Assembly: GCF_042664795.1 (NCBI RefSeq)
Contig: NZ_JBHTBN010000005.1
Span: forward strand, 1 to 64,000
DNA length: 64,000 nt
Source: Jejudonia soesokkakensis
GTDB lineage: Bacteria; Bacteroidota; Bacteroidia; Flavobacteriales; Flavobacteriaceae
Direction: 5' to 3'
The notes under the pieces are model-generated. The model was not told the DNA's origin. It saw only the letters and a list, made by a program, of their open reading frames with translations, and did not search any database. Position numbers and translations under genes: made by a program. Shown piece after piece: positions 8,773 through 17,474 of this stretch (within the stretch, counting starts at the first letter, position 1; each line of letters opens with the position of its first letter).

Positions 8773-11340
8773 TTAAAATTGTTGTCCTATTATAAAATGT
8801 GTTTCCCAGCCATTAGGTTGTATACCCCCCAAAACAGGATCAAAACCATAGCCAAAATCAATACCTAATAATCCAAATGCTGGCATAAATATACGTAATC
8901 CTAAGCCGGCAGATCTTTTAAGATCGAACGGATTATATTCTCTAAAGCCATCAAATGAGTTTCCACCTTCGGCAAATGCAAGCCCATAAATAGATGCCAA
9001 TTGTCCTAATGTAATAGGATACCTTACTTCTAACGAAAATTTATTAAAAATGGTATTTCCATCAACATTAGATAATGACTGATTAGGATATCCTCTTAAC
9101 TGGATCACCTCACGACCATCCAGACTAAAAGCTCCCAGTCCGTCACCTCCAACAAAAAACCGTTCAAAAGGAGGAATTCCTCTATCTTGATTGTAAGCTC
9201 CTAAGAACCCAAATTCGGTATTTGTTCGGAGTACTAATTTATCAATAATATTTGTATACCAAGTACCTTTAAACTTAATCTTATAATATTCTAACCATTT
9301 AAAGCGCTCTTGGTCGATTTTTGCCTGATCGGGATTTCCTTCAAAATTTTGAAATTCAGGATCATTTCCTAGGTTTCCATAATCAACATTGTTAAATGCA
9401 GAAAAGGGAGGAGTTAATTTTGCTGTTAAACTAAAGTCTGAACCAGCTAATGGATATATTGGATTAACAGTAGTATTATTTCTACTTAGTCCTATGGTGT
9501 AAGCGAGATTATTTGCATACCCATCTCCGAAAGTAAACAACCCAGTATTGTAATTTTGAAGGTTGTAATGCTGAAAACTAATGGCTTGTGAGAGTACAAA
9601 AAAGTCATCAGGCCATTTTAGCTTTTGGGCTACTCCTATAGATCCACCCGTAATCAAAAAGCGCCTATTACGATCTGTGTCTCTTTCTCTAAAATCGTAA
9701 AAATATTGAACCGTATGAGAAAGTGAAGTACTTAATTGTACAGGTTTTTTTCCTCCTAACCATGGTTCGACTAAAGATAAACTATAGGTTTGGTAAAAAG
9801 TACTTCCTTGAGCTCTAATGGATAATTTTTGTCCATCACCCATAGGTAAAGGCTTATAGGCTTCTTTGTTAAAGATATTACGAAGGGAAAAATTATTAAA
9901 TGAAAGCCCTAAAGTACCTACAAAACCTCCACCACCATACCCCCCTTGTAATTCGATTTGGCTGGCGCCTTTTTCTACCAATGAATATTCTAAGTCTAGC
10001 GTACCATTATTTGGATCTACGTTCTTAAATTCTGGGGATAATTGTTCTGGATCAAAGAATCCTAATTGTCCCAATTCACGAAGTGTTCGAACCACATTTC
10101 TTTTGCTGTATTTCTGGCCTGGACGTGTTCTTAATTCCCTGTATATAACATGGTCATTTGTTTTTGTGTTTCCCACAACGTCTATATGGTCGAAATAAGC
10201 AATTTTTCCTTCTACAATTCTAATTTCAAAATCGATAGTATCATTTCTAACCGCAACCTCTACAGGGCTTATTCTTGAAAATAAATATCCTGTGTTTTGA
10301 TAAAGATTGGTTAAGTCATCTGCTTCAGGATTTTCCACATCTGCAATACGTTCTTGAAGTAACACACCATTGTAGGTTTCACCTTTTTTTATACCAAGTT
10401 GCTGGCGAAGTTGGCCATCTGTATAAACGCTATTTCCAATAAAACGAATATCACCAAAGTAATATTTTTTTCCTTCTTCTACATTTATTCGCAATGCTAC
10501 ATTCTTTTCATCTTTTGCAATGAGTGTGTCCGAAAGTATGCGGGCATCTCTGAATCCATTGGATTTATACTTAGCAATAATGGATGCTTTGTCTTCATTA
10601 AAGCCTTCTTCAGAAAACTTAGATCTTTTATAAAATCTAAGTGGATTTTTTTGCTTTACATTTTTCATTGCACGCTTAACTTTAGCGTCAGAAAGCTCCT
10701 CATTGCCTACAATATCTATCTTAGAGACTTTTACACGTTCTCCCTTATCAATAAGAATCTTTAAATCTTTTCCAATTTCAGTTCCTGTAGAATCAATTGC
10801 TGGAGTAGTGCTTAATATGACTTCAGTATTTAAGAAACCATCTTTTTTATATTTATTTGTAATGTAGTTCTTTGTAGTCGTTAGGAGATTTTTGGTAAGT
10901 TTTACTCCCTTTTTAAGATTATTATCTTCTATTAATGTTTTGATTTTCTTTTTCCGAATACCTTCAATTGATACTTCGTTTAATTTAGGAAGTTCAACAA
11001 TATAAAGTTCAAGATCTACGAGATTTTCATTAATATCTGTTACGTAAAAAGCGATGTCACTAAAGAGGTTTTGCTCCCAAAGTTTTTTAGTGACCGTACT
11101 TAATTTTTCTCCAGGAATATAAATCTGTTCTCCCTCCTTTAGGCCTGTAAATGCAATCACTGTTTGCTCATTGAAATTTTGAGCTCCGGTTACTGTAATT
11201 TTATTAATGGTGTATTTTTTACCACTATCAAGCTCTTTTTGTTGCGCCGAGAGGGTGCAAACCGAAAGTATTGTAATAAGTATGGTACAATAAAACTTTT
11301 TGTATACGTGCAATAGTAAGCTATTATTTAAGCTGTTCAC
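8773..11340 (-). CDS. bamA: Outer membrane protein assembly factor BamA
   Basis: This is the central beta-barrel of the BAM complex, which folds proteins into the outer membrane. About 855 residues comprise a signal peptide ending TLSA, a series of POTRA domains to about residue 450 (for example ITVTGAQNFNEQTV and IDVVGNTKTNDHVIYRELRTRPG), and a C-terminal Omp85 barrel with FFVGGDGLGAFSLDGREVIQLRGY and a terminal Phe. No ATG is available: candidate starts are TTG at 11352, GTG at 11340 and TTG at 11313. GTG was chosen because it gives a normal signal peptide. Either of the two upstream starts overlaps the end of uppS. It is followed by two ompH chaperone genes. Confidence 0.95.
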   Translation of the reverse strand: MNSLNNSLLLHVYKKFYCTILITILSVCTLSAQQKELDSGKKYTINKITVTGAQNFNEQTVIAFTGLKEGEQIYIPGEKLSTVTKKLWEQNLFSDIAFYVTDINENLVDLELYIVELPKLNEVSIEGIRKKKIKTLIEDNNLKKGVKLTKNLLTTTKNYITNKYKKDGFLNTEVILSTTPAIDSTGTEIGKDLKILIDKGERVKVSKIDIVGNEELSDAKVKRAMKNVKQKNPLRFYKRSKFSEEGFNEDKASIIAKYKSNGFRDARILSDTLIAKDEKNVALRINVEEGKKYYFGDIRFIGNSVYTDGQLRQQLGIKKGETYNGVLLQERIADVENPEADDLTNLYQNTGYLFSRISPVEVAVRNDTIDFEIRIVEGKIAYFDHIDVVGNTKTNDHVIYRELRTRPGQKYSKRNVVRTLRELGQLGFFDPEQLSPEFKNVDPNNGTLDLEYSLVEKGASQIELQGGYGGGGFVGTLGLSFNNFSLRNIFNKEAYKPLPMGDGQKLSIRAQGSTFYQTYSLSLVEPWLGGKKPVQLSTSLSHTVQYFYDFRERDTDRNRRFLITGGSIGVAQKLKWPDDFFVLSQAISFQHYNLQNYNTGLFTFGDGYANNLAYTIGLSRNNTTVNPIYPLAGSDFSLTAKLTPPFSAFNNVDYGNLGNDPEFQNFEGNPDQAKIDQERFKWLEYYKIKFKGTWYTNIIDKLVLRTNTEFGFLGAYNQDRGIPPFERFFVGGDGLGAFSLDGREVIQLRGYPNQSLSNVDGNTIFNKFSLEVRYPITLGQLASIYGLAFAEGGNSFDGFREYNPFDLKRSAGLGLRIFMPAFGLLGIDFGYGFDPVLGGIQPNGWETHFIIGQQF

Positions 11341-12064
11341 TTGTCTTTCCAAATCTTCTTTCTCTGTTTTGATAATTTAATATTGCTTCAAAAAGATGGT
11401 TTTTTGTGTAATCGGGCCAAAGAGTATCGGTAAAATACAATTCGGCATAAGCAATTTGCCATAGTAAAAAATTGCTAATACGTTGCTCACCACTGGTGCG
11501 TATTAACAAATCGACATCTGGCAAATTACGGGTATATAGATGATTATTAATAACCGCTTCGTCAATAATTTCGGGCGAAATTAGGTTATTTTTTACTTTA
11601 AGACTAATCTCTTTAATGGTTTTTACAATTTCTTCTCTGGAGCCGTAACTCAAGGCAAGTGTAAGAGTCATTCGAGTGTTTGTTTTTGTTGCCTCTATCA
11701 CATCGAGTAATTCTTTATGCGCCTTTTTTGGTAATGCTTCCAGATTGCCTATTGCATTCAATTTGATGTTATTATCCTGTAAAGTCTTAATTTCTTTTTT
11801 TAGGGAAGAAACCAAAAGCTTCATTAATAGTTCTACTTCTAGTTTTGGACGATTCCAATTTTCAGTAGAAAAGGCATATAATGTCAAATAAGGGATATTA
11901 ATCTCAGCACACGCTTCCACGGTTTCACGGACTGCTTTTGTGCCATTTTCATGACCTATAGATCTAAACAATCCCTTTTGTTTTGCCCAACGGCCATTGC
12001 CGTCCATGATGACAGCAAGGTGTTGTGGGAGTTTGCTTGTATCTATTTGGTCAAGTAATTTCAT
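11324..12064 (-). CDS. uppS: Isoprenyl transferase (undecaprenyl diphosphate synthase)
   Basis: The enzyme extends farnesyl diphosphate with isopentenyl diphosphate in cis to make the C55 carrier lipid for wall and surface glycans. The 246-residue protein carries the signature HLAVIMDGNGRWAKQKG with the metal-binding Asp21, and the C-terminal RTSGEQRISNFLLWQ and AYAELYF motifs that bind substrate. Length is normal. Its 3' end overlaps the likely bamA start, linking translation of the two. The mevalonate genes elsewhere in this window would supply its building blocks. Confidence 0.96.
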   Translation of the reverse strand: MKLLDQIDTSKLPQHLAVIMDGNGRWAKQKGLFRSIGHENGTKAVRETVEACAEINIPYLTLYAFSTENWNRPKLEVELLMKLLVSSLKKEIKTLQDNNIKLNAIGNLEALPKKAHKELLDVIEATKTNTRMTLTLALSYGSREEIVKTIKEISLKVKNNLISPEIIDEAVINNHLYTRNLPDVDLLIRTSGEQRISNFLLWQIAYAELYFTDTLWPDYTKNHLFEAILNYQNRERRFGKTSEQLK

Positions 12065-12142
12065 GTCATCTACGTTACTGCTGTTCCTTTTTGAGTTATT
12101 AAATCATTTTTTGTTAAGTTGCCCTAAAGACTTGATCTATAT

Positions 12143-12835
12143 TTAAAAATTACAATAGCAAGGTCTTCTTCCAAATGTAAAGGCAATTGTGACTCCAGTA
12201 AAAACATACCAGTCATCACTGTTGATGTTTCCGAAGCGTAATGTTTCATCATTTTTTAGTCCTTTTACAGGAAAGCTTCCGTCGAGATCATCTGTAAAGG
12301 TATATCTCGCGCCTATTTCCATCCCAATAGCAATACCATTAAATGGAGTTGCTTTAAATCCTACGACCATTGGAATTGCAAAGGATCCTGCAGTATCGTA
12401 TTTTTCAATAGCATCATTTGCATCTTTAAATAATGCATCATAGGTAAAATATGTAATTCCAGTATATAAATAAGGAGCAGAAACGGGTTTTCCACTATGT
12501 ACTTTATAATCCCAGAAAGTCAACTCAATACCAAGGGAAGCTTCTAATATGTTATTACTAAATGAATACCCTCTCTCTTTTCTTCTTGTTTCTTCACTAT
12601 CAATATCATCTCCTTCGATTCTAGCAAATGTAATTGATCCTCTAAAGGCATGCCGCAAACTTCTGTTCCATTTAAAAATGGCTCCAAAAGCAGGTGTTTT
12701 AGGAGCAATGTAATTGGTTCTCCCTACATCGCCTACGTAATTTGCGCCGCCTATAAATCCACCGAATTCATAGGTTTGTGAATAGCTTGAAAATGTTGCA
12801 GTTAGTACTACAATGACGACTGCTAAATACCTCAT
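12143..12835 (-). CDS. DUF6089-type outer-membrane beta-barrel protein
   Basis: The 230-residue protein has a signal peptide (1-19, ending SYS). The opening YEFGGFIGGANYVGDVGRTN is typical of the DUF6089 family of Bacteroidota, which sits between nadK and uppS in many members. Alternating aromatic and Gly-rich segments suggest an eight-stranded barrel, and the C-terminus ends in a short RRPCYCNF tail. No enzymatic motif is visible. Its fixed place beside uppS and bamA suggests an envelope role, but the function is unknown. Confidence 0.8.
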   Translation of the reverse strand: MRYLAVVIVVLTATFSSYSQTYEFGGFIGGANYVGDVGRTNYIAPKTPAFGAIFKWNRSLRHAFRGSITFARIEGDDIDSEETRRKERGYSFSNNILEASLGIELTFWDYKVHSGKPVSAPYLYTGITYFTYDALFKDANDAIEKYDTAGSFAIPMVVGFKATPFNGIAIGMEIGARYTFTDDLDGSFPVKGLKNDETLRFGNINSDDWYVFTGVTIAFTFGRRPCYCNF

Positions 12836-12851
12836 ATGCCTTAAAAGTTTG

Positions 12852-12859
12852 CAAATATA
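12852..12859 (-). promoter_or_regulatory. Putative -7 box upstream of the DUF6089 gene
   Basis: On the minus strand the octamer TATATTTG matches the Bacteroidota -7 consensus TAnnTTTG and lies 17-24 nt before the ATG at 12835. No clear TTTG -33 box stands at the right distance, only a weak TGTG, so the call is tentative. Confidence 0.45.
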
Positions 12860-12934
12860 ATAATAAACTTCGCTCTACCACAGGTTAAGCGAAATAGTCT
12901 CTGTTGATTAACAAATTTTGAAGGATTTTATTGT

Positions 12935-13822
12935 CTAATTTCTCTTGTCTTCACCCCAAAGTAATTTTTTCCGAAGTGTTTTAATAAAACTATCCTCAGG
13001 TAGCTGTACAAACTTAATCGTAAAAGGTGCCTTTTTAATGAGTAATATAGTTTCATTAGCAAGAGTCATAATGCGCGAATCAAGGGAAACTAAAAAAGTG
13101 TCTTCACGACCACTTACTTTTAAGGAGATTTCACTAGAATCTGGTAAAACTAAGGGTCTTGCGGTAAGGTTATGCGGCGCTATAGGGGTAATAACAACAC
13201 TATTTGTAGAAGGGTCAATAACTGGTCCGCCACAACTTAAAGAATATCCAGTAGAGCCAGTAGGTGTTGCCACAATTAACCCGTCACTCCAGTATGAATT
13301 AAGATATTTGTCATTTACTTTAGTTTCTACTTTAATCATCGAAGTTGTATTTTTTCTGTTAACAGCAACTTCATTAAGGGCAAAATTAAGGGAAGTAGTT
13401 AGCGATTCGTCAGCCGGGTATGTTTCAATTGTTAGCAGGCTTCTTTCTGAAACCGAATATTCTTTGTTTAATATTTGAGCAATACTTTCAGAAATGTTTT
13501 CTTTCTGAATAGTTGCCAGAAACCCTAGTCTTCCCGTATTAATACCAACAATCGGGATATTCAAATTACGGACAAATGTAACCGACTTTAATATAGTGCC
13601 ATCTCCTCCAATGCTAAAAAATAAATCATACGAGGAGTCGAGCTGTGTAAATGTGTTGAGTGCTTCAACGTTATGGGTAATCTCTTGGTGGTCTTTTAAT
13701 ATTTTTAAAAAATTCGCTTCAATAACTATCTCCACATTGTTTTTTTGAAGCGCGTCAAGAATTAACTGAATATAAGCTTCAGAATTATCATGATAAAATT
13801 GCCCGTAGATTCCAACCTTCAT
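12935..13822 (-). CDS. nadK: NAD kinase
   Basis: The enzyme phosphorylates NAD to NADP in the cytoplasm. The 295-residue protein has the invariant GGDGT motif at residues 72-76 (FSIGGDGTIL) and VGINTGRLGFL shortly after. The later SDGLIVATPTGSTGYSLSCGGP motif binds NAD. Length is normal. The stop of the CBS-domain gene is 2 nt upstream, so the two are co-transcribed. There is about 100 nt to the DUF6089 gene, where a possible internal promoter is seen. Confidence 0.96.
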   Translation of the reverse strand: MKVGIYGQFYHDNSEAYIQLILDALQKNNVEIVIEANFLKILKDHQEITHNVEALNTFTQLDSSYDLFFSIGGDGTILKSVTFVRNLNIPIVGINTGRLGFLATIQKENISESIAQILNKEYSVSERSLLTIETYPADESLTTSLNFALNEVAVNRKNTTSMIKVETKVNDKYLNSYWSDGLIVATPTGSTGYSLSCGGPVIDPSTNSVVITPIAPHNLTARPLVLPDSSEISLKVSGREDTFLVSLDSRIMTLANETILLIKKAPFTIKFVQLPEDSFIKTLRKKLLWGEDKRN

Positions 13823-13824
13823 AA

Positions 13825-14481
13825 TTACATATTAAGATATTTATCCAGATAATTGGAGCGTTTTTTTAAATCTTCCAAGAATTTATCTTCTTCATGATTA
13901 GAAATTACGTTGTAGCTATACCTTCTAAAAGTTTGCACAATTTCATTCATACCAGTATGTCCTATTTTAATAGTTGCCTGCATAAGATCATTTTCCATTT
14001 TTGAAATAAAAACTCCTAAGATTTTAGCATCATTGGATTCAACAATTTGGCAAATTTCACTAAACGAGTAATCGTGGATACCTTTTTCAATTACAATAAT
14101 CCCTCCCGCTTCATTTAAAAAAGGGGTGTCATTAAAAAGGTTCATAATGTCACTAAGCTCGTAATATCCAAGATATTTTCCTGAAGCATCAAGTACAGGC
14201 ATAATATTACTATTGTTCAATGCAAAAGATTCTAGGATGTCTAGCCAATTAGTTTCCTGTCTTACAAAAAAGGGTTCTAATGCATATTGATAATCACTTA
14301 AGACTTTTTCACTGTCAAAACAATACGCATCTGTTTCATTAATGCAGCCTACATAAGCCCCATCTTTTTTTACAGGAACGTGCGAATAGGTTAGCTGGTT
14401 AAACACATTTTGTATCTCCTTCATCTTTGAAGATATTTCAAAAGGTGTGATGTCGTTAATTATATAATGTTGTGTTTTCAA
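13825..14481 (-). CDS. CBS-domain protein
   Basis: The 218-residue cytoplasmic protein has two CBS motifs in the first 130 residues (FNQLTYSHVPVKKDGAYVGC and NSNIMPVLDASGKYLGYYELSDI). An ACT-like C-terminal region follows (FSEICQIVESNDAKILGVFIS). The frame starts with TTG at 14481. The next Met is about residue 20 and would cut into the first conserved segment, so TTG is preferred. CBS pairs usually bind adenine nucleotides, and the 2-nt gap to nadK suggests a link to nucleotide status, but this is inference. It is transcribed away from pdxJ. Confidence 0.85.
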   Translation of the reverse strand: MKTQHYIINDITPFEISSKMKEIQNVFNQLTYSHVPVKKDGAYVGCINETDAYCFDSEKVLSDYQYALEPFFVRQETNWLDILESFALNNSNIMPVLDASGKYLGYYELSDIMNLFNDTPFLNEAGGIIVIEKGIHDYSFSEICQIVESNDAKILGVFISKMENDLMQATIKIGHTGMNEIVQTFRRYSYNVISNHEEDKFLEDLKKRSNYLDKYLNM

Positions 14482-14633
14482 AAACTGAATTTTTATGCAA
14501 ATTACTTAAAATATACCTTCAAAACCCTGCCAAAGGGTTGTATTTTTGTTATTATTATTTATTCTGAAAGAGAATCCTTCTATTTCTAATTGAGGTAGAA
14601 TTTAATAATTTGCCCATTTTTGGGAGCATATAT

Positions 14634-15347
14634 ATGACAAAGTTAAGTGTAAATATCAATAAAATAGCTACGTTGCGAAATGCAAGAGGCGGGAATGTTC
14701 CCAATTTAATTCAAGTTGCAAAAGATGTTCAGCGTTTTGGAGCACAAGGGATTACCATACACCCTAGACCTGATGAACGCCATATTCGATATCAGGATGC
14801 TTATGATTTAAAATCGGTGGTCACGACTGAGTATAACATTGAAGGAAATCCTATGGATTCATTTCTAGACATGGTGCTACAAATACAGCCTACTCAGGTA
14901 ACCTTGGTTCCAGATTCTGTAGACGCAATTACTTCTAATGCAGGTTGGGATACTGTAAAACATAAAGATTATTTAGCTGAAATCATTTCCGAATGTAAAC
15001 GCAACCATATACGTACATCTATTTTTGTCGACCCAGAAATAGCCATGATTGAAGGGGCTGCTAAAACAGGAACAGATCGAATTGAGCTATATACCGAAGC
15101 ATTTGCACACCAATACAGCCTGGGAAACAAAAAAGCTATTGAACCCTATACTGCATGTGCGGTAAGAGCAACCCAACTAGGCATAGGAATTAATGCAGGG
15201 CACGACTTATCTTTGGATAATATTCAGTTTTTTAAAGAACATATCCCAAATTTATTAGAGGTATCTATTGGACATGCCCTTATATGTGAAGCAATTTATC
15301 TAGGACTGGAAACTGTTGTAAGCCAATATCTCACTAAATTAAAATAA
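14634..15347 (+). CDS. pdxJ: Pyridoxine 5'-phosphate synthase
   Basis: The enzyme makes pyridoxine 5'-phosphate from 1-deoxyxylulose 5-phosphate and 3-amino-2-oxopropyl phosphate, the last step of the DXP-dependent vitamin B6 route. With the ATG at 14634 the protein has 237 residues, the usual length. The longer frame begins with TTG at 14610 and adds a non-conserved octapeptide. Conserved parts are LSVNINKIATLRNARGG, HPRPDERHI and GINAGHDLSLDN. It is followed 1 nt later by an alpha/beta hydrolase gene and is divergent from the CBS-nadK operon. Confidence 0.95.
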   Translation: MTKLSVNINKIATLRNARGGNVPNLIQVAKDVQRFGAQGITIHPRPDERHIRYQDAYDLKSVVTTEYNIEGNPMDSFLDMVLQIQPTQVTLVPDSVDAITSNAGWDTVKHKDYLAEIISECKRNHIRTSIFVDPEIAMIEGAAKTGTDRIELYTEAFAHQYSLGNKKAIEPYTACAVRATQLGIGINAGHDLSLDNIQFFKEHIPNLLEVSIGHALICEAIYLGLETVVSQYLTKLK

Positions 15348-15348
15348 G

Positions 15349-16110
15349 ATGGAATTACATTCTCAAATAATAGGAGAAGGCAAACCATTTGTCATCCTGC
15401 ATGGTTTTTTAGGAATGAGCGATAACTGGAAAACACTCGGGAATGAGTTTGCAGAGGCTGGATATGAAGTGCATCTTGTCGATCAGCGCAACCATGGACG
15501 CAGTTTTCACAGTGATAATTTTAGCTATGAACTTATGGCAGAAGACGTCGTTTCCTATTGTGCTACTCACGATTTGGAAAATATAATTTTGTTGGGACAC
15601 TCTATGGGAGGTAAGACAGCGATGCAAATTGCGACCACCCATTCAGATTTAGTTTCAAAATTACTGGTTGCAGATATAGGGCCTAAAGCATATCCGCAAC
15701 ACCATCAGGATATTTTAAAAGCCCTGTCAATACTGGATTTTTCAGAAATAAAAAGCAGAGGCGCAGCAGACAAAATTCTTTCAGAATATATTAAGGACTT
15801 GGGAACCCGTCAATTCTTGCTGAAAAATCTGTACTGGAAACAGAAAGGGACATTGGCACTGCGTATGAATTTACCGATACTTTCTGAAAAAATAGCTGAA
15901 GTAGGGAAAGCGCTAGCTGAAGATGCAACCTATGAAAAAGAAACGCTATTTTTGAAAGGGTCAAAATCGGGTTATATCGAAGAGATGGATGAAATTTTGA
16001 TAAAAAAACATTTTCCGAAGGCGAAAATTATTGAAATATCAAAGGCTGGTCATTGGTTACATGCAGAAAATCCTTCCGAATTTTACCAAAATGTTATGAA
16101 TTTTTTATAG
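15349..16110 (+). CDS. Alpha/beta hydrolase (YbfF-type esterase)
   Basis: The 253-residue cytoplasmic protein has the alpha/beta hydrolase fold. Visible motifs are the oxyanion segment ILHGFLG near 16-22, VDQRNHGRS at 44-52, the nucleophile elbow GHSMGG with Ser85, and His235 in AGHWLHAENP. The acid is probably an Asp or Glu in the segment near LFLKGSKSGYI. The closest known type is the YbfF/abhydrolase-11 esterase group, which hydrolyses short acyl esters; the real substrate is unknown. It begins 1 nt after the pdxJ stop, so the two share a transcript. Confidence 0.88.
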   Translation: MELHSQIIGEGKPFVILHGFLGMSDNWKTLGNEFAEAGYEVHLVDQRNHGRSFHSDNFSYELMAEDVVSYCATHDLENIILLGHSMGGKTAMQIATTHSDLVSKLLVADIGPKAYPQHHQDILKALSILDFSEIKSRGAADKILSEYIKDLGTRQFLLKNLYWKQKGTLALRMNLPILSEKIAEVGKALAEDATYEKETLFLKGSKSGYIEEMDEILIKKHFPKAKIIEISKAGHWLHAENPSEFYQNVMNFL

Positions 16111-16209
16111 TATTGCAGAAACAAATTTATTATGTATGCATAACAAATTCTCTTTCAGGGATTAAAAGCATACCAATAAGGCTAATTTAATTACTAAAAT
16201 TTAATCATT

Positions 16210-17457
16210 ATGAAGAAAGTATTACTACTTGCTGTTTTTGCTTTGGCAACAGCAACAACCTATGCTGGAGGTTACCGTGTGAGTTTGCAGGGTAATAAAT
16301 CACTGGCTATGGGACACACAGGAGTTGCTGTAGTTAGCAGTGAGTCTATGTTCTTTAATCCTGCAGGATTAGTACATTTAGAAAATAAATTAAATATCTC
16401 TGTGGGAGGTTTTGGTGTATTTTCTAATGTTGCTTATCAAAATGAATCTACTGGTGAGTTTGCTAGAACAGACAGTCCTGTAGGTACTCCGGTATATGCT
16501 TACGCATCGTACGCAGTAACAGACTGGTTAACAGCTGGTGTTGGAGTATATACTCCTTATGGAAGTACGGTAGAGTATGAAGATGATTGGGCAGGATCAC
16601 ACTTGGTAAATAATATTGATCTTGCTGCTATTTATATTCAGCCAACGGTTTCTGTAAAACTAGGAGAATATTTTAGTGTAGGTGGAGGACCGATCTTCGT
16701 AACAGGTTCTGTGAATTTTAATAGAAACTTAAACCGTACTTTAACAGATATTGATGGAAACCGTTCAGAAGTTACAGTAGATGCTTCAGGAGTTTCTGGA
16801 ACAGGATGGACTGCAGGTGTGATGTTTTCTCCAACAGAGAAATTAAACATTGGCGCGAACTACCGTGCAGAAATTATTTTAGATGCCGAAGGTGGAGATG
16901 CAGATTTTGAAAACATTCCAAATTCACCTTTAACACCGTTTGCAGATACTACCTTTGATGCTTCACTACCATTACCTGCTGAAATGAGCGTTGGTTTATC
17001 CTACCAATTCTGTGAAAAGTGGTTATTTGCTTTTGACTTTAATAGACAATTCTGGGATGTATATGAATCATTAGATCTTGACTTTGCAGATCCAAATATT
17101 CCAGATTCATTTAACAGAAGAAACTACAAAAACTCTTCAACATACCGTTTTGGTTTCCAATACGATGCAACGAGTAAGTTTACTTTAAGAGCTGGTTACT
17201 ATTTTGATGAGTCTCCAGTTAGAGATGGATTCTTTGCACCGGAAACTCCAAGAAACGATAGTAATAACTTTACTGCAGGTCTTACATTTAATGTAAGTGA
17301 TAGTTTCCAGATCGATGCTTCATTTTTATACTCTCACTTTGAGGAAATTGATGCTTCTTATGATTTCTATTTTGAAAATGGAAACGCTGTTCCTTTTGAA
17401 GGAACCTATAAATCAAATGCGTTTGTTCCTGGTATAGGTCTTACGTATAAAATGTAA
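16210..17457 (+). CDS. OmpP1/FadL family outer-membrane transporter
   Basis: The 415-residue protein has a signal peptide (1-19, ending TYA). It is followed by the FadL N-terminal hatch signature GGYRVSLQGNKSLAMGHTG and FFNPAGLVHL. The rest is a beta-barrel ending in GIGLTYKM. FadL-type porins move hydrophobic compounds such as long-chain fatty acids across the outer membrane. The next gene, 17 nt downstream, encodes an SGNH-type lipoprotein, so the pair may release and import lipid acyl chains. Substrate is not readable from the sequence. Confidence 0.92.
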   Translation: MKKVLLLAVFALATATTYAGGYRVSLQGNKSLAMGHTGVAVVSSESMFFNPAGLVHLENKLNISVGGFGVFSNVAYQNESTGEFARTDSPVGTPVYAYASYAVTDWLTAGVGVYTPYGSTVEYEDDWAGSHLVNNIDLAAIYIQPTVSVKLGEYFSVGGGPIFVTGSVNFNRNLNRTLTDIDGNRSEVTVDASGVSGTGWTAGVMFSPTEKLNIGANYRAEIILDAEGGDADFENIPNSPLTPFADTTFDASLPLPAEMSVGLSYQFCEKWLFAFDFNRQFWDVYESLDLDFADPNIPDSFNRRNYKNSSTYRFGFQYDATSKFTLRAGYYFDESPVRDGFFAPETPRNDSNNFTAGLTFNVSDSFQIDASFLYSHFEEIDASYDFYFENGNAVPFEGTYKSNAFVPGIGLTYKM

Positions 17458-17474
17458 TTAAAAAAAATAGCAAG

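Noticed and set aside
14523..14539. Hairpin AACCCT-N5-AGGGTT read as a terminator
   Set aside because: It lies between the divergent CBS and pdxJ genes, where no transcript should end. It may be a chance palindrome or an operator.
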